Of a stretch of DNA of 64,000 nucleotides, positions 17,547-26,442 are shown piece after piece. The stretch is taken from NCBI GenBank assembly GCA_029212415.1, contig JARGOF010000016.1:43228-107227 (forward strand). The letters are read 5' to 3'. A program made the translations under genes and the position numbers. The notes under the pieces were generated by a model that saw only the letters and a list, made by a program, of their open reading frames with translations, had not been told where the DNA came from and searched no databases. Position 1 is the stretch's first letter, and each line of letters begins with the position of its first letter. Origin of the DNA: Rhizobiaceae bacterium (GTDB lineage: Bacteria > Pseudomonadota > Alphaproteobacteria > Rhizobiales > Rhizobiaceae).

Positions 17547-17663
17547 GGTCAGGCTCTCTGGTTACAGGCGGTGCCGGGTGTGGCACGCAGTGTCGTCAGG
17601 TTTTATCATGCGTTGGCAACAGTTCGGTAAACAAGCATGGCAGACGCTGTTTAGCAAAGGGGA

Positions 17664-17699
17664 CGGATTAAGTCCCCCTCGCCTTGTCCGCTTAATCCG
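17664..17699 (-). other. Intercistronic stem-loop after the TRAP binding-protein gene
   Basis: CGGATTAAG (17664-17672) and CTTAATCCG (17691-17699) form a perfect 9-bp stem with an 18-base loop, 9 bp after the dctP stop codon. Such hairpins after binding-protein genes often protect the upstream mRNA so the binding protein is made in excess. No T-run follows. Confidence 0.5.
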
Positions 17700-17707
17700 G
17701 CGAAACC

Positions 17708-18670
17708 CTATTTCTGGGTAAGCTCGTTGCGGACCGCCTCATCGAAACTGTCGGAATACTTGTCCCACACCGGCTGCACGGCGGCGCGGAAAGCGGCCAG
17801 ATCGACATCATTGAACGTGACGCCGCCCTGCTCCAGTTTCTTGGTCAGCTCTTTTTCCCCAGTCTGGGCCAGGTCGCGCTGGTAGGTGGCGGCCTCCCGC
17901 CCCGCCGTCATCACCGCTTCTTGCTGTTCGGGCGTGAGCATATCGAACTTGCGCTTGGAAATGATCAACGGGCCGGCCGTGAACACAGTCTTCGTCATGG
18001 CGACATGTTTGGCCACTTCAAAGAATTTCTGCGACCAGATCTGGGTGATGCCAGTCGAGCCGCCGACCACGACACCTTGCTGGAGGCCAGGATAGAGTTC
18101 GCTCCAGGCGAGCGGCACCGGTGTTCCGCCCATCGCGGCCATGGAATCGATGGTCACCGGGCTGTTGATGACGCGCATCTTCATGCCGCTCAGATCGCCG
18201 GGTGTCTTAATCGGGCCGGTCTTGCTGAATATGTTGCGGAAGCCACCATCGAAATAGGTCAACACCACGATATTCTTCGGCGCTAGCCCCACATTCAGCA
18301 ATTCGCCTAGCTTGCCGTCGAGCTTATCATAGGCCGCTTCACGGCCGTCAAACAGGAATGGCAGGTCGAGCGCAGCCACCTGTTCATTGTAGGGGGCCAG
18401 ATGGGCCGATGCGACGATGCCCATGTCGATCGTGCCAAGTTGTACGCCCTGAACAACAGCCTGCGGGCTGCCAAGCTGATTGTCGGGAAAGATCTGTACC
18501 GTCACGGTGCCGTTGGTCGCCTTTGCAACGGCATCAGCAAAATGCTGCGCCCCGACCGTATAGGGATGCGAGGCCGGATTAGGCGACGAAAGCCTGATCG
18601 TGACTTCCTGGGCCTGTGCGATTGTGCTGGCCAGCACCGCACCCGCCAGCGCGCTTAGCAGTCGTTTCAT
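17708..18670 (-). CDS. dctP: TRAP transporter substrate-binding protein (DctP family)
   Basis: A 320-residue periplasmic receptor with a signal peptide (about residues 1-20, ending AQAQ). Typical DctP features are FADAVAKATNGTVTVQIFP, DLPFLF and GMKMRVINSP, whose Arg usually grips the carboxylate of the ligand. The substrate is therefore an acid, most likely a sugar acid given the dehydratase and lactonase in the same cluster. It follows dctQ and dctM; putting the receptor third is one of the common TRAP orders. Confidence 0.94.
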   Translation of the reverse strand: MKRLLSALAGAVLASTIAQAQEVTIRLSSPNPASHPYTVGAQHFADAVAKATNGTVTVQIFPDNQLGSPQAVVQGVQLGTIDMGIVASAHLAPYNEQVAALDLPFLFDGREAAYDKLDGKLGELLNVGLAPKNIVVLTYFDGGFRNIFSKTGPIKTPGDLSGMKMRVINSPVTIDSMAAMGGTPVPLAWSELYPGLQQGVVVGGSTGITQIWSQKFFEVAKHVAMTKTVFTAGPLIISKRKFDMLTPEQQEAVMTAGREAATYQRDLAQTGEKELTKKLEQGGVTFNDVDLAAFRAAVQPVWDKYSDSFDEAVRNELTQK

Positions 18671-18686
18671 GTTCTTCTCCCTTTGT

Positions 18687-19979
18687 TTATTTCATTAGAG
18701 TTGACGGCAACCACGTGATTACCTCCGGCACGAATATCAGTACCACGGTGACGCAGATCAGCATGAGGAGGAATGGCAGCGCGCCACGCGCCACGGTCTC
18801 GAACGGCAAGCCAGTGACCGCAGAGGTCACGAACAGGTCCGGCCCCACCGGGGGCGTGATCAACCCGAGCGACAAGGCGATGATCGAAAAGACGCCAAAG
18901 AAGATCGGGTCGATGCCCAGGCTGTCGATTGTGGGAATCAGGATCGGAACCAGGATCACGATCGCGGCCGACGGATTGGCAAACAGCCCAGCAAGCAGAT
19001 AGAGCCCGAACACCAGCAGCAGAAAAATCTGCGGCACGTCGGTAATGTCGAGCAAGGTTTGCGCCAATGCCTGCGGGATCTGGAGATAGGTCAGCGACCA
19101 GCCCAGCAACGAGGCGGTCGCCACTAGGAAGATGATATTGGCGGTATCGACCACCGTATCGCGTAGGGCGGCAAGTATTTCGGCCACGCCGATTTCGCGG
19201 TGGATCACCCCCCCGACCACCAGACCGTAGAAAACGGCGACCGCGGCCGCCTCCGTCGGCGTGAATGTTCCCAGATAGATGCCACCGAGCACGACGACGG
19301 GGATTGTCAGCGACCAGAAGGCGCGCAGGAAGCTTCGGCGCAGATCAACCACCGAAAACGGCTTGGCCTCGACGGGCAATGGATTTTTACGCAGCTTCAG
19401 CCAACTGACTGTCATGATCGCCAAGCCGATAATGATACCGGGAATGGCACCACCAAGAAACAGCTTGCCGATCGAAACTTCGGCCGTTGTGCCATAGACG
19501 ATCATCGGAATGCTGGGCGGGATGATCACGCCGACGACGGCGCTGGAGGCGACCAGGCCGGCCGAAAACGGACGCGGGTAGCCGAACGCGTAGAGCCGGG
19601 GCACCAGTGCCTTGCCAACTGCCGCGTTTGTCGCCGTCGACGAGCCCGACAGGGCAGCGAAAAACATGCATGTTAGCGTGACGACATGGGCGAGTCCGCC
19701 GGTCACCCGGCGCACCAGCGAGTCAAAGAAATCTACCAGTCGATCGGTGATGCCGCCGCCCATCATCAGGTTGCCGGCGAGAATGAAATAGGGAATCGCC
19801 AGCAGCGAATAAGAATCCGTTGCCGAATAGATCTGCGAGGGAACCAGAACCAGCGGCATGGCGCCGGTCCCGAAGATCAGGACCATCGCAACAACCGATG
19901 CCAATGCCAATGCAACCGAGATCGGAACGCTGAGGGCAGCCAGGACAAGGAAACTACCAAACAGGATGAGCCCGTTCAC
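18687..19979 (-). CDS. dctM: TRAP transporter large permease (DctM family)
   Basis: A 430-residue inner-membrane protein with about 12 membrane segments, the ion-driven transport subunit. The motif region SGSSTATNAAVGKALVPRL and GVIIPPSIPMIVYG are typical. The frame is open upstream to 20072, but the GTG at 19979 overlaps the dctQ stop (GTGA) and gives the normal N-terminus (NGLILFGSFLVL), so the genes are translationally coupled. It ends 16 bp before dctP. Confidence 0.93.
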   Translation of the reverse strand: MNGLILFGSFLVLAALSVPISVALALASVVAMVLIFGTGAMPLVLVPSQIYSATDSYSLLAIPYFILAGNLMMGGGITDRLVDFFDSLVRRVTGGLAHVVTLTCMFFAALSGSSTATNAAVGKALVPRLYAFGYPRPFSAGLVASSAVVGVIIPPSIPMIVYGTTAEVSIGKLFLGGAIPGIIIGLAIMTVSWLKLRKNPLPVEAKPFSVVDLRRSFLRAFWSLTIPVVVLGGIYLGTFTPTEAAAVAVFYGLVVGGVIHREIGVAEILAALRDTVVDTANIIFLVATASLLGWSLTYLQIPQALAQTLLDITDVPQIFLLLVFGLYLLAGLFANPSAAIVILVPILIPTIDSLGIDPIFFGVFSIIALSLGLITPPVGPDLFVTSAVTGLPFETVARGALPFLLMLICVTVVLIFVPEVITWLPSTLMK

Positions 19980-20509
19980 GACGCGCTCCCGGTTCTGGCC
20001 ATGCTTCCAGCCGCCCTGGCCGATGGCAAAATTTCTTCCAGGTAAGTCAGCGTCCCGAACAAGGCCATACACAGTCCACCGACGGCAACAGCGCCTGTCG
20101 GAATGGCCAGAGAAAGCCGCAATGCGGGCGTGATGTTGGAGAAGTTGATCGCAGCAAAATCCACGCCCTGAACCAGCAGTATGACGGCGAGCGTAACCAA
20201 CGCCGCAGCCGCGGCGAAATGCGTGAACCCGACCAGCGCCTTGCCGCCGATCTCGCGCAACGCTGTCACCGCGATATGCGACTTGGTCCAGGTCGTGACC
20301 GATATGCCCAACAACACCGACCAGACAAACAGGGTTCGGGTCAGTTCGCTCGCCCAGGGAATCGAAATCGCGAAGATGTTGCGCGACAGCACTTCAACCA
20401 TTGTGATCGTCACCATCACCGCGATACACACGGCCGCGACCGTGCGCAGCATCGCTGCCAGCGCATGCGCGGCCCGGTACACCGCCACGAGAATGTCGGG
20501 CCCGGTCAC
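19976..20509 (-). CDS. dctQ: TRAP transporter small permease (DctQ family)
   Basis: A 177-residue membrane protein with four hydrophobic segments and the family pattern ISIPWASELTRTLFVW in the second. It pairs with DctM to dock the loaded DctP. First of the three TRAP genes, 136 bp after the enolase-superfamily gene, and coupled to dctM by a GTGA overlap. Confidence 0.9.
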   Translation of the reverse strand: MTGPDILVAVYRAAHALAAMLRTVAAVCIAVMVTITMVEVLSRNIFAISIPWASELTRTLFVWSVLLGISVTTWTKSHIAVTALREIGGKALVGFTHFAAAAALVTLAVILLVQGVDFAAINFSNITPALRLSLAIPTGAVAVGGLCMALFGTLTYLEEILPSARAAGSMARTGSAS

Positions 20510-20645
20510 GGTGATGCCTCCGCTTCACACGCGGATCGTCCGCAAGGCGTTTTTGCCAACAGCACTGGACAATCGTTCAAGTCACATACCTCCCGGCAAT
20601 TACGCGCTTCAGCGCCGATTCTGTCGACCGACGTCCGCATTGGTC

Positions 20646-21824
20646 TCAGCAGACACTGTAGCGTTCGAGGATCTCTTCATTGATGTCGATTCCGATGCCC
20701 GGCCGGTCAGGGCTGGGCGCATGCAGGAAACCGTCTTCGTAGTGGTCGTAAGGTTCTTTGAGCAAATCGTGGCGCAGCGGGTTATGATCCTGCTTGGACC
20801 AGTCCGAGCGCATGACCTCGAAGGTCAGCAGGTTGGGCAGCGCCGTCGCGATATGCAGCGACACGGCAAGGCACAGCGCGGAGCAGCTTCCCGTGTGGGG
20901 CGCATAAGGCAGATGGAACGCTTGCGTCATGTGGGCAATCTTGGCGATTTCAGTCAGGCCGCCGACGCGGCACGGATTTGGCTGGACAATATCGATACAG
21001 CGCTCGGCAAACATGTTGGCGAAATCATAACGGGTAAACGAGCTTTCACCCCAAGCTATCGCCATATCGAGATGGTCGACCAGGTATTTGTAACCGTATA
21101 TGTTGTCAGGGCTGATCGGTTCTTCGAACCAGTAGATGCCCAGCTTCTCCAGTTCACGGCCGACGCGCAGCGCAAGCTTGTAATCCTCGTGATAACCGCA
21201 ATTGGCATCGACCGTCAGCACGATGTCGTCGCCTACCGTCTTGCGGATTTCCTCCACCAGACGGATGTCCTTGAGATAGCCATCAGGATTCTTGCCGAGC
21301 TTGATCTTCATCGACTTGAAGCCGAGATCGAGGAATTCTCTCGCTGTGTCGAGCACCACGCTCGTCTCGCGCATGCGCAGGCTGGAAGCATAGGTCGGAA
21401 TGAGTTCGCGCTGGCGCCCGCCGAGGAACATGTACAGCGGTTGGTTGTAGATTTTGGCGCGCATGTCCCACAGCGCAATATCAATCCCGCTCAGCGCCTC
21501 GATGAAGAAGCCGCGATTGTGGCCGCGGTTCATCATCGCGGCATACATGATTTCCCAAGTGTGCTCAGGCTGGAGCGGATCAGTGCCGATGACGATCGGG
21601 GTCAGTTCCTCGATGATCGCTTTCAACGCTGCCGGCGCAAAGCGCGTCATGCATTCGCCATAGCCCACAACACCTTCGTCGGAGGTTATGCGCACGATCG
21701 TCGCGCGATAGCCGCCGAATACGATGTGCTGCACCTTGTCCGCATGCGGAATGCTGACCGGCGCATCTATCGGTTCGGACAGCGGAACAAACAGGGGGAA
21801 GACTTCGACTTTACTGACTTTCAT
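20646..21824 (-). CDS. Enolase-superfamily sugar-acid dehydratase (mandelate racemase/muconate lactonizing type)
   Basis: A 392-residue TIM-barrel enzyme with the capping domain first. Key residues: Lys-x-Lys in KIKLG (about 173-175), metal ligands Asp in TVDANCGY, Glu in WFEEPI and Glu in WGESS, and a His in PHTG near the end of the barrel. These fit an enzyme that removes the proton next to a carboxylate and, in this context, dehydrates a sugar acid. It is the first gene of the catabolic run and is followed by the TRAP transporter. The specific acid cannot be read from the sequence. Confidence 0.9.
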   Translation of the reverse strand: MKVSKVEVFPLFVPLSEPIDAPVSIPHADKVQHIVFGGYRATIVRITSDEGVVGYGECMTRFAPAALKAIIEELTPIVIGTDPLQPEHTWEIMYAAMMNRGHNRGFFIEALSGIDIALWDMRAKIYNQPLYMFLGGRQRELIPTYASSLRMRETSVVLDTAREFLDLGFKSMKIKLGKNPDGYLKDIRLVEEIRKTVGDDIVLTVDANCGYHEDYKLALRVGRELEKLGIYWFEEPISPDNIYGYKYLVDHLDMAIAWGESSFTRYDFANMFAERCIDIVQPNPCRVGGLTEIAKIAHMTQAFHLPYAPHTGSCSALCLAVSLHIATALPNLLTFEVMRSDWSKQDHNPLRHDLLKEPYDHYEDGFLHAPSPDRPGIGIDINEEILERYSVC

Positions 21825-21865
21825 CTCAGGAACATTTCCGTTGTTGGCGTGGCAGGAACAGCATC

Positions 21866-21934
21866 ATTGGTTCTTCAATAAGACCAATTCAGAACAATAT
21901 GTCAAGCCCTTCCGTCTAAGGCTGCCCATTGGTC
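21866..21934. promoter_or_regulatory. Candidate FadR-type operator before the catabolic genes
   Basis: ATTGGT (21866-21871) is repeated inverted as ACCAAT (21883-21888), and a third ATTGGTC lies at 21928-21934. FadR-group regulators commonly bind TGGTN-type inverted repeats. The sites are in the 323-bp AT-rich spacer between the dehydratase gene and the regulator gene, where the operon promoter should be. No other feature was seen in this spacer. Confidence 0.45.
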
Positions 21935-22147
21935 AGAATGGCTTATTTTGTTGTTTTAATTATATATTCTGCTAACATTAGCTTTGCGCGTGGCGACAGC
22001 GCATTCTGATAATCCCCTACGTCCGACGTTTTGGCTCAAAACTTGAACCTATATCAGTTATATCTTGATCGCCAGAATCGGCCATCTTGCGAAGCTGATA
22101 CGGACAAATAACCCTGCAACGCGCTGGCCCGCGTCCGCTGGACTGGC

Positions 22148-22933
22148 TCAAGCGCCCGCGTCAACATCAACGTCGATTTCGATTTCGATTTCGAGGCGGG
22201 ACTTCGAGCTTTCGAGATGTCTGACCATAGCGCGGAAAATGAAATACTCGTCGCCGCTGCGCATCGCCTCGACGATCTGGCGGTGCTCCTCAAATGAGCT
22301 GCGCAGCACACCGGCATTATAGATGTCCCGCTTGATCGCACTCCACAGCGGCTGCCGGGCGGTATCGATCACCGGCAGCAGCACCGAGATGATCATCTCG
22401 TTGCGTGTCGCCATTGCAATCGCCTTGTGCATGTCATTGTCACTGCTGCGATAGGCTTCGATGTCGCCGGTTTCGACCGCCGCGCGCATCGCCTCGATAT
22501 AGCTGTCGAGCTTATGCCAGTCTTCGTCCGTCGCCGTCCGCGCGGCCATGATCGCAACGCCAGGCTCCATTGCGATCCGCGCGCCGATAGCAGTTTGCGA
22601 ATCGGTGAGTCGGCCGAATTCGGCATCAATCAGCCATTGCTTAACATCATCCTTGTCGGGCAACGACGCGACAAAAATGCCGTTGCTGCGCTTCACTTCC
22701 AGCACACCGGCCATCTGCAGCATGGCGATCGCCTCGCGCAGCGTGTTGCGACTAACATCCATCGACTTAGCCATTTCACGCTCGGGCGCCAGCTTGTCAC
22801 CAATATTTATCTTGGCCTCGCGGATCTTGTGTATGATCTGCTCGGCGACGATCTGGCTCCTGAAGATCGGGTTGATTCTGTCGAACATCGCCACTTGGCT
22901 GCCTGCCCCCTTGCATGAACCGGCATTCCCCAT
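22148..22933 (-). CDS. FadR-subfamily GntR transcription regulator
   Basis: About 261 residues. A winged helix-turn-helix is near the N-terminus (KLAPEREMAKSMDVSRNTLR, then EAIAMLQMAGVLEVKRSNG), followed by an all-helical FCD ligand domain with conserved His and Asp positions (DNDMHKAIAMATRN, FEEHRQIVEAMRSGD). Such proteins usually repress sugar-acid genes and release DNA when the acid binds. It is upstream of and in the same direction as the dehydratase/TRAP cluster. The start at 22933 follows AAAGGCG; ATGs at 22963 and 22888 are alternatives. The run EIEIEIDVDVD at the C-terminus comes from a short repeat in the DNA. Confidence 0.9.
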   Translation of the reverse strand: MGNAGSCKGAGSQVAMFDRINPIFRSQIVAEQIIHKIREAKINIGDKLAPEREMAKSMDVSRNTLREAIAMLQMAGVLEVKRSNGIFVASLPDKDDVKQWLIDAEFGRLTDSQTAIGARIAMEPGVAIMAARTATDEDWHKLDSYIEAMRAAVETGDIEAYRSSDNDMHKAIAMATRNEMIISVLLPVIDTARQPLWSAIKRDIYNAGVLRSSFEEHRQIVEAMRSGDEYFIFRAMVRHLESSKSRLEIEIEIDVDVDAGA

Positions 22934-23137
22934 TTGAAACGCCTTTCGGCAGTGTAGCCGCACCCAAAGCGGCTTTCAAAGCCATTTCTTGCCTGCGGTT
23001 TGCTGAGGATACTGCATATTGGTGCGTGACGGTATCAAGTCTTTCGTTTTGGCGGACGGAGTCGTGATTTGACCATGCGGCGAACATAGTTTTTCTGACG
23101 CCGGTGTTTGATGGCGTGGATTTGGCTTTCGCTCCGG

Positions 23138-23843
23138 TCATGCGCAGGTTGCTCCTAGTGGCGGCCCTCGCAGGGCGTTGATCATGTTTGTGACGGCAGC
23201 GAAGACATCGCGCGGGATGGCGACCTCGGCCATCTGGAAGATAGCGTAGCGGCCATGGCGCACCAACTGCGCCCCGTTCTTGATCAGGCGTTCGCGGAGG
23301 GATGTCAGAGACCAGCGCTCGATCAGTTCGGGCGTCGCCGTTGTGCGCAGGAAGTTGGCCAGATTATAGGCCAGCGCGTGAAGCGGAAGGCGGACTTCGT
23401 TCGCCGCAAAGCGCATGCACGACAGCCGCGTCCACATGAGCGCGTATTTGCCCTCCTTGATGTGCTGCTCAGCGGCGCCCCGCCCATTGTAGAAGGTCAG
23501 CACCCGTTCATTCGGTAGACATCTATTTGTAACTATGAAGCCGACCGTAGGGAACAATTCCCCGGGATGGAACTCGACCTTCGCCACTGTGCGGCAGGCC
23601 TTTGACCAACTCTTCGCCCGGCAGTGGAAGCCGGTATAGGGGCGGACGACCGGGGCGGGGCTTTGTCAACCAGTCAACCCGTTCGTTCAGCTTGGAATTA
23701 CCGTTGATCCAAATGGCATAATCCCAACCCTCGGATTCCAGCAGGTCGAAGAGTCTCGGGATGGCAAAGGCTACATCACCCCGGAACCGCCGCAGGGCGG
23801 TCACATGGCGCCGTATGCTGTTTTCCCTTGCAAATTTTTCCAC
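23138..23843 (-). pseudogene. IS1380-family transposase remnant
   Basis: Two frames, 23843-23523 and 23587-23138, together carry the C-terminal half of an IS1380-type transposase: FRGDVAFAIPRLFDLLESEG and RPGRPP in the first, then VEFHPGELFPTVGFIVTN, FYNGRGAAEQHIKEGK and LPLHALAYNLANFLRT in the second. A frameshift separates them at about 23,580, and the N-terminal half is missing, so the element is dead. No terminal repeats were recognised. It lies between the FadR-type regulator and the deleted beta-lactamase copy. Confidence 0.85.
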
Positions 23844-24291
23844 TCGAATCGCGTTAGTGGGTCGCTATGGCGACGTGAAGGCGCTAGCGCCTAAACTGGA
23901 AAGTCTTTTATGGAGCGCCGAAAAACCTCCCGGCGATGTGGGTTTTTGACAGGTTATATACTTGTGATCTGCTTGGGATCTGCTTGGGATCAACAATTAT
24001 GATTTGCAGCCATCTTCCGGTTGGCTCACTGTTTTTCCAATTCATTATCTTAGGCATCTAGTAGCATGATATTGGACAGAACAAACCGGCTATAATGCGC
24101 GACATACCTGCTACAATAATTGTAAAACTGCAAAAGAAAACCCTGCGCATTTACACAGGGGACTATTTTTGTCGGGGCTGCAACCGTAAACCCGTTATCT
24201 GGGTTTCGCCCATCGTTTGATCTGTTAGGCTTTCCGGTTTGCCAGTGATTGCGCGCCCGTCATTGCCAATGCCTTCGCAACAGGTTCAGGC
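23844..24291. other. Gene-free spacer with a short tandem repeat and small hairpins
   Basis: No gene seen. An 11-bp unit GATCTGCTTGG occurs twice in tandem at 23966-23987. Possible stems are CCCTG/CAGGG near 24150 followed by an AT-rich tail, and AAACCC/GGGTTT near 24190. It separates the IS1380 remnant from the beta-lactamase remnant and is probably deletion debris. Confidence 0.4.
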
Positions 24292-24581
24292 TTTTGCCGT
24301 TGATCCACCTATAACCAAGAGCCTGCAATCGTTTTTCTGACTTGATGACCGCGGTAGGTGGCGCAAAATGCTTGATTTCTGCACTGACCAACCAACCCCG
24401 CCGTTGTAATATGTTGCCATGAAACATCTCATCATCTGCCTGCTCGCCAGTATCGTGTCCGTAGCACCGGTTGGCGCCAAAACCATTTGCAACGTCATTT
24501 TTGCATGAATGGCAGGGACTCATCGCTGCCGTTCCATAATATGTGTCAGGTGCCTTTGTTATCTACGGCTGCTTTTCGGGA
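24292..24581 (+). pseudogene. Internally deleted copy of the class D beta-lactamase gene
   Basis: Bases 24,292-24,499 match the upstream region and first 27 codons of the beta-lactamase at 15,166, and 24,499-24,581 match its last 11 codons and trailer. The 682 bp between, holding all active-site motifs, are gone, with a join at a short T-run. The ATG at 24,419 now leads to a stop after 29 residues, a bare signal peptide. Direct orientation, 9.25 kb apart. Confidence 0.9.
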
Positions 24582-24782
24582 CTGCAGGACGCTTCGGCAA
24601 GGGGCCGAGGTTCAGTCTGACCGGCACTGCGCCGAACGAGGGTTCAAAAGAACGCGGGATTCTGATCTGGAATCGCCAGCCGCCAGGAGGTGCTGTCAGG
24701 CGTATGCAACCGCTTCGGGTACGATACTGGGTACAACTCCCCAGCGAAGCGTTGAATATTCAATGAAATCAAAGCGTTGTTA

Positions 24783-24872
24783 TGGCGGAGAGAGAGGGAT
24801 TCGAACCCTCGAGACAGTTACCTGCCTACACACTTTCCAGGCGTGCGCCTTCGACCACTCGGCCACCTCTCC
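24783..24872 (-). tRNA. tRNA-Ser (anticodon GGA)
   Basis: A 90-base class II tRNA including an encoded CCA. The acceptor stem GGAGAGG pairs with TCTCTCC (one G-U), the anticodon stem CACGC/GTGTG encloses loop CTGGAAA with anticodon GGA at 24836-24838, a variable arm of serine type follows, and the T arm GAGGGTTCGAATCCCTC is perfect. It reads UCC/UCU codons. Its 3' end points toward the accessory DNA on the left, the orientation expected if an element integrated into the tRNA 3' end. Confidence 0.97.
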
Positions 24873-25198
24873 GTCTGTTGATCAGCGAGGCAATAGTGCA
24901 CAGGCGAACCGCAGCGCAATATAGCCAAGAAGCGCGGGGGATCAACCGGAATCTCGTGCTTTGTTGTTAAAGTTTTTTTGCATCGGGTGCAGCTGGCGCA
25001 TTTACCCTGATGAAAGCCTCGTCTGCCGGGGCATATGGGCCAGGCAATTGCCTGATATCGCACAATTTATTTCCCCGTGGGCAAACGATAGGCTATGAAG
25101 GAGCAGCTGCTGCTGGAGGCGACATTGCGGCAGCAAACCGGTTTTGGATATTCTTTTTGCCGGTCGGCATTGTTTCTTGATGGGAGAATGGCTTCGCC
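24873..25198. other. Spacer between tRNA-Ser and a small membrane-protein gene
   Basis: No recognised gene. A 35-codon frame (25095-25202) starts after a weak purine stretch and ends in an ATGA overlap with the next gene; it could be a leader peptide or chance. The tRNA promoter should lie just right of 24872, where the sequence is AT-richer near 24,960. Confidence 0.35.
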
Positions 25199-25519
25199 AT
25201 GAGATTTATATTTCGGATAATCAGCCTGCTGGCGCTCGTCGTCGCCGTGATCAGCGGCGTCGTCGATGCGATCAAATCGGTGGCGGCCTCGCGCGTCGTC
25301 TTCACGCCGCTGGGTTCGGACTGGTTTTCGCTGAGCCCCGATACGCTCAATCTCAGCCAGGCCTTCATCCAGCGCAATGTGCATCCCTTCCTGTGGGATC
25401 CGGTGATCCAGTGGATCCTGCTGCAACCGACCTGGGCGGTCTTTGTTGTCCTGTCGCTGTTCTTCTATCTGATTGCCTGGCGCAAGCCGAAAGCTGCCGG
25501 GCGGTTCGCGGCCCGGTAG
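25199..25519 (+). CDS. Small conserved-looking membrane protein of unknown function
   Basis: A 106-residue protein with a hydrophobic N-terminal helix (about residues 5-24) and a second one near 75-92 (WAVFVVLSLFFYLIAW), ending in basic residues. The loop between them has a regular amphipathic make-up (FTPLGSDWFSLSPDTLNLS). I recall similar small proteins in this order of bacteria, with no known role. A second ATG nearby (M near 25189) would end at once. Codon use is like the housekeeping genes to the right. Confidence 0.7.
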   Translation: MRFIFRIISLLALVVAVISGVVDAIKSVAASRVVFTPLGSDWFSLSPDTLNLSQAFIQRNVHPFLWDPVIQWILLQPTWAVFVVLSLFFYLIAWRKPKAAGRFAAR

Positions 25520-25600
25520 AGCCTGAACTCATTCGCTTACCTTGAAGCGGGCAGGATGCAGCGCTACATCAGTTGAAACAGTCAATTGCGGAGAAATGCC

Positions 25601-26242
25601 ATGTTCGGTCTGAGCAAAAAAACACAGATGCCCACGCCCGGTGATGCGCTGCCCGGGCGCAGCCAGCCGCTGGCGACAGCGACGCATCATTTTGTCAATG
25701 GCAACCCGCTCAAGGGGCCTTATCCGTCCGGCATGAAAAAAGCCTATTTCGCCATGGGCTGTTTCTGGGGCGTCGAGCGGCTGTTCTGGTCGCGCGAGGG
25801 AGTCTTTGTCACGGCTGTCGGCTATGCGGGCGGGCTGACACCCAACCCCACCTATGAGGAAACCGTCACCGGCCTGACCGGCCATGCGGAGACCGTGCTG
25901 GTGGTCTATGACCCGGACGTGGTGCGCTATGAAGATCTGCTGACGATTTTCTGGGAAGGCCATGACCCGACACAGGGCATGCGCCAGGGCAATGACACCG
26001 GCACCACCTACCGTTCGGCGATCTATACCGAGGATGATGCGCAGATGCAGCTGGCGCAGTCGAGCCGCAAGACCTACCAGCAGTCGCTTGAGGCGGCGGG
26101 TGTCAAACATGCCATCACAACCGAGATCGAGCCGGTGCCAACCTTCTATTTTGCCGAGGATTATCACCAGCAATATCTGGCGAAAAATCCCAATGGCTAT
26201 TGCGGCGTCAGGGGAACGGGCGTTGCCTGCGCTGTGCTGTAG
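25601..26242 (+). CDS. msrA: Peptide-methionine (S)-S-oxide reductase MsrA
   Basis: Reduces the S form of methionine sulfoxide in damaged proteins. The 213-residue protein has the catalytic motif GCFWG with Cys54, the family segment [16 protein letters not shown] region (residues about 85-100) and [13 protein letters not shown], and ends with two further cysteines ([15 protein letters not shown]) that can act in recycling. The start at 25601 follows GGAG by seven bases; the frame is open to 25586 but lacks a better site. Single gene, no linked msrB. Confidence 0.95.
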   Translation: MFGLSKKTQMPTPGDALPGRSQPLATATHHFVNGNPLKGPYPSGMKKAYFAMGCFWGVERLFWSREGVFVTAVGYAGGLTPNPTYEETVTGLTGHAETVLVVYDPDVVRYEDLLTIFWEGHDPTQGMRQGNDTGTTYRSAIYTEDDAQMQLAQSSRKTYQQSLEAAGVKHAITTEIEPVPTFYFAEDYHQQYLAKNPNGYCGVRGTGVACAVL

Positions 26243-26442
26243 CGGCGCGCCGGCAGCGTAAAGCATAAACAGCGAATCGATTGAATGGGCGTCGCATCGC
26301 GTCATTTTGTGCGTGATCTTTGCCCAAAGCCATGCAAGGATGGTTTCAGGCCTGGCCGGAATTTCCGGCACACAGGACTTCCAGAGGTCCGTTTTTTGAA
26401 AAACGGCAAAATCAAACGAAACCTAACACAGGGTAGGTCAAT

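Noticed and set aside
20181..21881. Plus-strand open frame of 566 codons over dctQ and the dehydratase
   Set aside because: Antisense to genes with full catalytic motifs.
24487..24924. Plus-strand frame of 145 codons across the tRNA-Ser gene
   Set aside because: Runs through the beta-lactamase remnant and antisense to a certain tRNA.
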